A stretch of 64,000 bases of DNA. Source: Halocaridina rubra (taxonomy: Eukaryota; Arthropoda; Malacostraca; Decapoda; Atyidae). Where the stretch lies: the NCBI GenBank assembly GCA_037179515.1, contig JAXCGZ010009466.1, positions 73,501-137,500 on the forward strand, in the 5' to 3' direction. The notes below the pieces were generated by a model. The model ran no database searches. It was not told the origin of the DNA and worked only from the letters and a program-made list of their open reading frames with translations. This document shows, one piece after another, positions 54,993 to 64,000 of this stretch (the first letter of the stretch is position 1; the number at the start of each line of letters is the position of its first letter). A program made the position numbers and the translations under genes.

Positions 54993-55254
54993 CTTACATC
55001 CTGCAAAGAAGTTTTCTTACGAAGCTTCAAACTATGACCTCTAGTTCTAGAGCCAGCCATATCAAAATATCGATCCCTATTCACTCTATCATAACCATGA
55101 AGGAATTTAAAGACTGTCACCATATCCCCCCTCACTCTTCTAGCTTCGAGTGATGGTAAGTCTAATTCCCTCAGCCTCTCATCATAACTGAGATTGCGTA
55201 TTTCTGGCACCAGTTTCGTGGCATGTCTTTGAACTTTTTCAAGCTTAGCTATGT

Positions 55255-55843
55255 CTTGCAGTAATTGTGTAAGTGTGATGAAGCAGGCCTGTTTTGAAAA
55301 AAAAAATGCCTAGAAGACAGGCTTACACTTTTATTGTGCACTAATGCAAGTGGGGATTGCAAGATCAAGCCTCTTTTAGTCTGTCACTGTATATTTGTGC
55401 GTTTTTAGTGCAATAATGTGTTGAAGGCCAGACTACCAGTAATGTGGAGGTCGAATAACAAGGCTTGGGTAACACATATCCTATTCATAGAATGGTTGGC
55501 TGAAGTTTTTGTGCCAACATTCAAGAAATATCTTGAGGAAAAAGGTTTGCCCCCTAACTGTCTTCTGAAAATGGACAGTGCTCCTGCCCATCCTCCAGGT
55601 TTGGAAGAGGACCTTGCTATCGAATAAGACTTCATAAACGTCAAATTTCTGCCTCCAAACACCACTCCTCTCCTCCAGTCCATTGACCAGCGAGTCATTT
55701 TTAGTTTTAAGAAGCTGTATACGAAGGGTCTTTTTACCAGGTGCTTCCAGCTCACCAATGACACAGATATGACCCTATGTGAATTCTGGAAAGACCACTT
55801 CAGTATCCTCCACTGCTTAGGCTTCATTGACAAGACATGGAAG
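55255..55843 (+). pseudogene. Tigger transposase DDE-core part
   Basis: Begins CKCDEAGLF then KKMPRR (the first catalytic-Asp region, NVDETGLFWKKMP in relatives). A decayed part follows, then ARLPVMWRSNNKAWVTHILF, KKYLEEKGLPPNCLLKMDSA (second Asp), INVKFLPPNTTPLLQSIDQR and CEFWKDHFSILHCLGFIDKT. Stops at 55625 and elsewhere. Confidence 0.85.
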
Positions 55844-56610
55844 TTCAAAATGAAAGGTAATGAGAATGGGTACAAGTGCAAGAAGGCCCAAGCTTGACTA
55901 CTCGGTGGCTGGAGTACAACTTCAAGAGACAGAAAATGAGAGAGATCTAGGAGTAAACATACTGGCAGATTTGTCTCCAGAAATACATATAAATGGCGTA
56001 GTAAGGGCAGCATATGCATTCTTATCAAATGTAAGGGTAGCCTTCAGGCACATGGACAAGGAAATGTTCAGAAATATTTATGTAACCTATGTGAGGCCAA
56101 AACTCGAAGATGCAGCCCCCTTTTGGAATCCGCACTTGAAAAAGCACATAGCTAAGCTTGAAAAAGTTCAAAGACATGCCACGAAACTGGTGCCAGAAAT
56201 ACGCAATCTCAGTTATGATGAGAGGCTGAGGGAATTAGACTTACCATCACTCGAAGCTAGAAGAGTGAGGGGGGATATGGTGACAGTCTTTAAATTCCTT
56301 CATGGTTATGATAGAGTGGATAGGGATCGATATTTTGATATGGCTGGCTCTAGAACTAGAGGTCATAGTTTGAAGCTTCGTAAGAAAACTTCTTTGCAGG
56401 ATGTAAGGAAATACTTTTTCAGTGTAAGAGTAGTTGATAATTGGAATTGGCTAAGCGAGGAGGTAGTTAATGCTATCTCAATCCATAGTTTTAAGGACAG
56501 GTATGATAAGTATCACTAAGTATAAAATGGAACCGATGAGGAGACGGGAAGATACGAGCTTTGGGCTCTTTCCCGTAAACACAATTAGGTAATCACAATT
56601 AGGTAATCAC
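55844..56610 (+). mobile_element. CR1-like LINE copy I, 5'-truncated
   Basis: Plus strand. A 219-residue open frame at 55860-56519 covers the RT thumb and C-terminal domain (MRMGTSARRPKLDYSVAGVQ to FKDRYDKYH) with no stop, then the 3' tail CACAATTAGGTAAT repeated twice. It splits the Tigger transposase after DKTWK. Very similar to copies B and F, so young. Confidence 0.9.
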
Positions 56611-57203
56611 TACATGTGAACTCCACCCGGAGGAAACTTTATCAGGATGTGTGGCTGATAGAGACTTTGAGGGTTTCAAGCAGGAGAGCTGTTAACATAG
56701 TGAATGAGATTGTGACCACGGGCAAATGTTTGGGCTTGGAGGTCAAGGAGGAGGATGTGGAGGAGCTGGTGTAAGACCAGAAACAAGATTTCACCACTGA
56801 AGACTTGATTGAGTTACAACGTGAACAGGTGAAGACTATGCATGAGGAACAATCAGTGCAGGAGGGGGATGAGAGGGTATAGGCTTCAAGTGAAATTTTT
56901 AAAGAAATTTTTAGTAGCTAAATGGAGTGATGTGCAGTCTGTCATTGAGACTCCTCACCCGGACAAAACATTGAGCAACAGGACAGTGAACATTTTAAAT
57001 GACAATGTGATGTCTCAGTTCAGTAAAAGTTATCAAATGAGAAAAAGGCAAACTTCTCTGGATCGATTTCTTGTTCCAATATCAGCCAGAGAACTGCCTT
57101 CCAAGAGGGAACATACATATAGAGAGAAAACACCAGAAATACAGCCTGTACCTGAACAGTTGCCCCACGTTTTAATGGAGGGGGACTCTTCTTCGAATGA
57201 GTA
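56611..57203 (+). pseudogene. Tigger transposase C-terminal part
   Basis: Resumes at STRRKLYQDVW, then AVNIVNEIVTTGKCLGLEVK with EEDVEELV. It ends in a basic motif RKRQTSLDRFLVP, characteristic of Tigger C-termini, and SSSNE with a stop at 57202-57204. One stop at 56774 and one near 56879 interrupt it. Confidence 0.8.
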
Positions 57204-57524
57204 GTCCTCCTCCTCCTCCTCCACCACCATCCACATATACCAGCAACAATCCAATCAACCACAAAGGTAAATAATGTACTATGTTTCATTTTAGTACAGT
57301 AAAATTTCTTTCTATAATTAAGGCAATTTTTATATTATTTATGCATTTTTATAACATAAACTCATAACAAAATTAAAAATTATATATCTGGGGCTGGGGA
57401 ATGGATTTACTGGAATTACATTAATTTCAATGGGAAAAATTATTTCAAGTTACTAACATTTCGACTCACAAATGGGATTAAGGAACGAATTAAGTTCGTG
57501 ACTAGAGGTACCACTGTATATATA

Positions 57525-57843
57525 CAGGGGGTTCTCGGTTTACGATGTCCTTAAATTACGATATTTTGCGGTTACAACGTATCTCTCATAACTTATTTTG
57601 CTTCTTTTTTTTATAATTTCTGAGCTGTGTTGTGTCTTCCAAGCATAAAGCAGATTCTTCTGATTACAGTTCTTTGAAGAAAAGGAAAGCCTTCACCACG
57701 GAAGTGAAATTAGAGAGAGTGAAATGCATGGAAAAAGGAGAAACTTTACTACTGTATTAGTATAGGTGCATATTTAGGTGAGTTTTGATTGCCACTGAAT
57801 TCGGGCTACATCACGTTTCAGGAACGAAACTCTTGACATAAGT
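57525..57843 (+). mobile_element. Tigger-like MITE, second copy
   Basis: Starts CAGGGGGTTCTCGGTTTACG, 8 bp (a short TA run) after the large Tigger's right end. It carries the same HTH relic as 2203-2533 (KKRKAFTTEVKLERVKCMEK). The right end is merged into the following LINE fragment. Confidence 0.68.
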
Positions 57844-58379
57844 GATATAGTTGAATCTAAGGCAGTCAGACTCATTACTGACCCTTCTCTTACTTTTAAT
57901 CTGGAGTCTCTTTCTCTTCGCCATAAGGTATCATCTCTTTCTCTTTTCTATCGCTACTATTTCCATTGCTGCTCTGATGCATTGGTGAGTTGCATCCCTC
58001 CCCCACTGCCAAGGTTGCGCAGCACTTGCCAAGCGGCCTCATCAGACAAGTACTTTGTGGAGATTTGTAGCTCGCAGATTGGTCGGTGTAGTGACTGCTT
58101 CTTCGTATCCACCTCCATACTCGGGAACTCCCTTCCTCTTTCTGTCTTTCCTAATTCTTGTAACATATCTTCCTTCAATAAACATATCTATTGTCATCTC
58201 GGGGCCTAATTCTCCATATCTCTAGGTCCTCAGTACTTTAACTGTTCTTTCAGCCTGTCCCTTTCCTATTGTGTATCATTATCTATATCACAGCCTCGTC
58301 CTTATCCTTTTACTTTTTCTCCGTCTTAATGATTTCTTCGTGCCCTGGCCTGATGAGTGCAATTTTCTAGTCTGTCCCG

Positions 58380-58383
<4 letters not shown>
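57844..58383 (+). mobile_element. 3' end of Jockey-like LINE
   Basis: Plus strand. Encodes ESKAVRLITDPSLTFNLESL, SLRHKVSSLSLFYRYYF and a frame to 58209 ending SSFNKHIYCHLGA, then a 3' UTR with CGTGCCCTGGCCTGATGAG and CTGTCCCGGTGCA before (TA)n. 5' truncated; one frame change near 57975. Confidence 0.8.

Positions 58384-58463
<80 letters not shown>
58384..58463. repeat. (TA)n microsatellite
   Basis: About 80 bp of TA repeat forming the tail of the Jockey-like fragment. Confidence 0.96.
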
Positions 58464-58465
<2 letters not shown>

Positions 58466-58830
58466 TCTTCTCTCGCTTTTCCCATATCTATATGGGGTCA
58501 CGGTTTCTTATCAGCCTTTTCCACTCTCCTGTCCAATGGTTCCTCTCCACTGAGGTCCTTCTCTCTCATGTCGTCCCGTATACAGTCATCCCATCGTCTT
58601 CGTGGTCTCCCTCTTCCTCTCACTCCCTCCACCTCTAGCTCAATCATCCTTCTACCAATCCAATCTTCATCTCTCCTCATACAATGTCCATACCACTGAA
58701 GCCTTCTTTCTTGCATCTTCTTTCCCACTTGTGTCACCTTGGCTGTCCCTCTAATTATCTCGTTCCTGATCCTATCCCTCCTCGTCACACCCAACATCCA
58801 TCTCTCTATTCTAAACATTCTAAACATTCC

Positions 58831-59503
58831 ATCGAAGTCCTCTCCCCCACAGCCACAGTTGCCCAATAATGCAAGTGCAAGGGTTACAGCTCAAATATAT
58901 ATTCGCATTCCTGGCAACCCCTTTGAGAGAAAGATACGTAATACATTGACAAATCAAGGCATTCCTTCTGAAGAAGTCTTGATTAAGGAGCTTTTTCGCA
59001 AACCAAACTGGGTTTCCTTCGCAATAACGATATCGAAAGGATTTGAATATGTGCCTTACAAACTGAATCAATGGCCTACAGGCACAATTGTCCAGCCAGT
59101 TCGTGGGGGCAAACAATGGACACAACCTGGGTATTCTACAAAATATCCCAAACTACAGTCATACCAAAATAAACAGCAAAGAGCTAATGAAACAATCCCC
59201 TATACGCGAGACTACAGAAAGAGACACGATACAAACCTCTCTTATCGCCGTCCACGCACAAGAGATTTCTCCTGGAGTGATGGCTCTTACAACCCTAGAC
59301 ACTCACCAATGCATACAAACTTTGGGAAGGCCCGATCATACCACGGCACATACTCAAACCAGCGTTACACATCCAACGGCAGGTACAGACACCAGGATCC
59401 ATGGGCTAACCCCAGAACACACTACAATGATGAATTCCCAGCAGAATCACACAGTCGAAACTACAACTATGACTATGGATACCACCCCAATGAAACATGG
59501 TAA
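58831..59503 (+). CDS. L2-group LINE ORF1, 3' part
   Basis: In-frame from the 5' junction to the stop at 59501-59503. The N-terminal part resembles an RNA-binding or pairing domain (VTAQIYIRIPGNPFERKIRN, then KPNWVSFAITISKG); the C-terminal part is rich in Arg, Tyr, His and Asn (SYRRPRTRDFSWSDGSYNPR), a disordered RNA-binding style. No zinc knuckle. It overlaps the ORF2 ATG (59490) by 14 nt. Confidence 0.6.
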
Positions 59504-62211
59504 GAATGTAACATTAGTACATGTGAACGCTCAGTCCCTGCTCGCTCATTTTGAGGAAATAATAATGCTAACAAAAGACTACAACATAGACATCCTCTGT
59601 GTAAGTGAAACTTGGCTTCCTCCTACAACTGAAAATAAATATGTGAATATCCCAGAGTTTAAAATATTTCGCAATGACCATAGCCGAGGGGGTGGGGTTT
59701 GTATTTATGTTAGAAATTATCTTAGTGCATCAGAAATAACCACAGGTTTAGAAAAAACTGAGGAGCTCGAAGATTTATGGATCACTGTGCAGTATCAGAA
59801 ACTTCCATCTTTCATTGTAGGGTGTGTTTACCGTCACCCTAAAGCACCTACCAGTTCATTCAATCATCTGCTAGAAACATTCAGAAATATCTGTGTGCGT
59901 CATAAAGCCATATACATACTTGGTGATTTTAATGATGACTTGCTCTCAGCAGATAACAAAATGAAAATGGTGATCAACACTGTGAAGTTAACACAAATAG
60001 TGACAAAACCGACCCGCATAACCCCCAATTCTAGGACTCTTATAGATCTGATAATAACAAATAAAGTAGAAAGTATACTCTATTGGGACGTAGTTCCCTG
60101 CCCAATTGCAGACCACGAGCTGAACATTGCTATGCTAAACATAAACAAGCCCAAAAGGAAGCTTTTCCTCAAGACATTCCGGTGTCTAAAAAATTACTCC
60201 CCTGATATCTTTTGTGAAACATTAATCAACAACACAAATGCACTTAATAGAATTAAATACACAGATAACGTCGATTTGCAGGTTGAGATTCTAACAAAAG
60301 TCTTCCTTGAATGCTTAGATAGTTGTGCATCCATTGTAACAAGAAAAATAACCCGCCCCTCAGCCCCCCTGGCTAACTAATGACATCAAAGAGGCAATGC
60401 AAATCAGAAATCAAATACAAAAAGAGCTAAACATTAATAGATATGATATGACTCTCCGAGAACGTTATAAAACAGAAAAGAAACGTGTCAGATCTCTCAT
60501 CAGTGTAAGTAAAAAAGACTTTTACAAAAAACAATTTAATGACTCTAGACATGATACAGCAGCAACATGGAAAGTGATAAGAAGCATGATACCAAATGAA
60601 AAGAGTACCTCAGAAAGTTATGAAAATATTACGGAGTTGAAAGACAAAGCAGAAAACTTTAATAACTATATTGCTAACGTTGGCAAAACTACATATGAAA
60701 AAACTTAAGAAAACATCAACTCAGTGAATATGAGTAATTGCTTAAATGACAATTCTTCCAATGAAAACACAAGAGAGTACTTCAAGATAATTCCTATCGA
60801 TTGTGCTACCCTAATTCTTACCATAAAGAGCCTAAGAAACTCTGGCTCTTATGGTTCAGATGGTATACCATTTCAGTTCATCAAAGATGCTCTACCCATG
60901 ATTGCATCCTATATTCCAACTATTATGAACACTTCCATTGTTACTAAAAAGTTTCCTGACTCTTGGAAAATATCACATGTAATACCTCTGCATAAAAAGG
61001 GGGACAGAGAAGATGTGACAAACTATCGTCCCATTTCCCTCCTACCCATTTTCTCTAAAATATTAGAAAAAATTGTTGCAAGCCACCTTATGTCATATTT
61101 AGAATCAAATAGAATAATAAGTATTAACCAACATGGTTTCAGACCGAAACTTTCGACGGAAACTGCACTGCTTAAAGTTACGAATAGTATCTATAATAAT
61201 AGAGATATGAAAAAAATATCTCTTCTTGTATTATTAGACTTATCAAAAGCCTTCGACAGTGTAAACCATGAAATTCTTATAAGTAAATGTATTAACTTAA
61301 ATATTGATCCAAGCTGGTTTAGCGAGTATCTATCTAATCGTAAACAGTCCATACGTCTTAACAACATTATCTCTGTGCCAAAAAATGCATCATCTGGTGT
61401 TCCACAGGGATCAGTACTTGGTCCTATCCTCTTCTCCATTTACGTAAATGATCTATCTTCTTTCATTTCTGACTGTCTAGTCGTACAATATGCAGATGAC
61501 ACTCAACTACTCCTTAGTGGTGATATTAATAATCTCCCAGAGCTAACTTTAAGAGCAAAAAACACTCTGTCAAAAATTAAAACCTATTTCCAAGAAATTG
61601 GGCTGTTAATTAACGAAAGTAAAACACAGTGCATATTTATTGGTTCAAGGTTCCACATAGCACAAATTCCAGAAAACAGAACAATTAATTTTTGCGACAA
61701 TATTATCACACTTAGCAAAACAGTCAAAAACCTAGGAATTCACTTTGATAACCACATGTTGTTTGATTCCCACATAGATAAAGTATGCAAAAAGGTTACA
61801 GGAACATTAATGTACTTATCACGTATAAAAAACAATTTTGAGACTACCACTCGAATAACTGTTGTTGAATCTCTAGCCCTAAGTCACATCAATTACTGCA
61901 CATCTGTTTGGGGAGCTACCACTAAGACTCAGATAAACAGAATACAGAAGCTTATTAATTTTGCAGCTCGAGTTGCCCTGGGAGGAATAAGAAAATATGA
62001 CCACATCACACCAGCTCTCAATAAACTTGGGTGGCTGCGGGCAGAAAATAAGGTCACTTATGCTATTTATGTTTTTGTATTCAAAATTTTGGACCATCAT
62101 TATCCTAGCTGGCTATTTGATTTAAAAACAGTCAGGGATATAAGGGGAACAAACACAAGACAGAGCAGTGAGCTCTTTATTCACAGAACAAACACAGAAG
62201 CAGGCCGATAA
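59490..62211 (+). pseudogene. L2-group LINE endonuclease-reverse transcriptase
   Basis: ATG at 59490. AP-endonuclease about 59506-60130: HVNAQSLLAHFEEI, ILCVSETWLPP, YILGDFNDDLL, and the ADHELN catalytic end. Frameshift near 60365 and TAA at 60706-60708. Reverse transcriptase about 60800-61550: [76 protein letters not shown] with the catalytic Asp pair intact. The C-terminus extends to 62211. One nonsense and one frameshift only, so a recent copy; related active copies probably exist. Confidence 0.88.
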
Positions 62212-62520
62212 TAACGATCCTGTATCTAGTGGCATACTTACTACTTTATTATTAACATTATTGTTAACATTTTTATTACAGCATTATTATTTTCTATGAA
62301 AGCTACATTTAATTTAACTATATGTCTAACCCTCTTATTTATTAGTTTAATTACATGTCTACTTATAAGTTACTATTAATGTTGAATAACCATTGTACAA
62401 AATGGAAATAAATATTTTGATTTGATTTGATTTGATTTATTCCCATCTCTGCCACTTCCAACTTTCTCTCTTGTGTTTTCTTAACAGGCCACGTCTCCGA
62501 GCCATATATCATCGCGGGCA

Positions 62521-64000
<1,480 letters not shown>

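Larger units (their letters stand above)
51841..55254 (-). mobile_element. CR1-like LINE copy H, split by Gypsy 2
   Basis: Minus-strand 3' end of the CR1-like family: 51841-52032 (tail and start of the C-terminal domain) continues at 54993-55254 (RKKTSLQDV through SYDERLREL to VPEIRNLS), separated only by Gypsy 2 and its CTTAC duplication. Strongly 5'-truncated: about 450 bp of LINE. It lies inside the Tigger transposase relic, between EFAKFTESEVYV and CDEAGLF. Confidence 0.9.
45047..57516 (+). mobile_element. Tigger (pogo/jerky-type) DNA transposon expanded by nested insertions
   Basis: The left end CAGTGGAACCTCCTCCTACG (45047) pairs with the right end, whose complement is CAGTGGTACCTCTAGTCACG (57516), followed by TA. 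Four plus-strand pieces of one transposase relic lie in order: 46641-47091, 51802-51840, 55255-55843, 56611-57203. Insertions separating them: CR1 G (45115-46495), Gypsy 1 (47097-51801), CR1 H (51841-55254, itself holding Gypsy 2) and CR1 I (55844-56610). Without them the element is about 2.2 kb, typical of Tigger. Tigger transposases have CENP-B-like HTH domains and a DDE catalytic core and cut at TA sites. Confidence 0.87.
58831..62438 (+). mobile_element. L2/CR1-group LINE, nearly intact
   Basis: 3.6-kb plus-strand non-LTR retrotransposon flanked by ATTCC (58826-58830 and 62439-62443). ORF1 C-terminal part to 59503, then an ORF2 with endonuclease and RT ending at 62211, a short 3' UTR and a (TTTGA)n tail. 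Only one frameshift (C-run near 60365) and one stop (60706) were seen in ORF2. The 3' end GAATAACCATTGTACAAAAT with GGAAATAAA is shared with SINE S1. Confidence 0.88.

Overview
The window looks like nuclear DNA of an arthropod, most likely a decapod crustacean (inference). It holds three spliced or intronless animal genes with large introns. The rest is dense with LINEs, SINEs, Ty3/Gypsy elements, pogo/Tigger-type DNA transposons and long (TA)n, (TTA)n and (TTTA)n microsatellites. No bacterial-style operon, CRISPR array, rRNA or genuine tRNA gene was seen.

Host genes. (1) A minus-strand gene in six coding exons (13474 down to 719) encodes a 559-residue three-KH-domain RNA-binding protein, the pasilla/NOVA splicing regulator; all exon phases join cleanly. 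(2) A plus-strand gene in three coding exons (32308-32454, 38238-38419, 38785-38953) encodes a 165-residue PX-domain sorting nexin of the SNX24/SNX22 type. (3) Starting 125 bp after its stop is an intronless SLC37-like major-facilitator transporter (39079-40377) with a poly(A) signal near 40969.

Mobile DNA by region. 2.2-4.4 kb: Tigger-like MITEs and an internally deleted Jockey-like LINE. 10.3-12.6 kb (pasilla intron 1): a CR1-like LINE interrupted by a 709-bp element with terminal inverted repeats and 30-bp internal repeats. 14.2-22 kb: a tRNA-derived SINE, a 232-bp foldback palindrome, and a long CR1-like copy lying inside an older inverted copy. 25.7-28.9 kb: a Jockey-like LINE with its reverse transcriptase core deleted, and a SINE inserted in another SINE-like element. 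32.6-38 kb (SNX intron 1): an RTE-like LINE carrying three further insertions. 42.8-44.6 kb: minisatellite-bearing repeats and (TA)n.

The most striking structure is 45.05-57.52 kb. A roughly 2.2-kb Tigger transposon has been expanded to 12.5 kb by a complete Gypsy element (GGAAG target duplication), three CR1-like LINE fragments, and a second Gypsy element (CTTAC target duplication) nested inside one of those LINEs. At 58.4-62.5 kb an almost intact L2/CR1-group LINE sits inside an RTE-like LINE; its 3' tail matches the tail of the tRNA-derived SINE at 28.6 kb, so it is a candidate mobilising partner.

The window is best read as a few host genes embedded in a layered record of transposon activity. 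No wholly new system can be claimed from sequence alone. The 709-bp repeat-bearing element, the SINE-LINE tail pairs and the tight SNX24-SLC37 tandem are the least explained signals.
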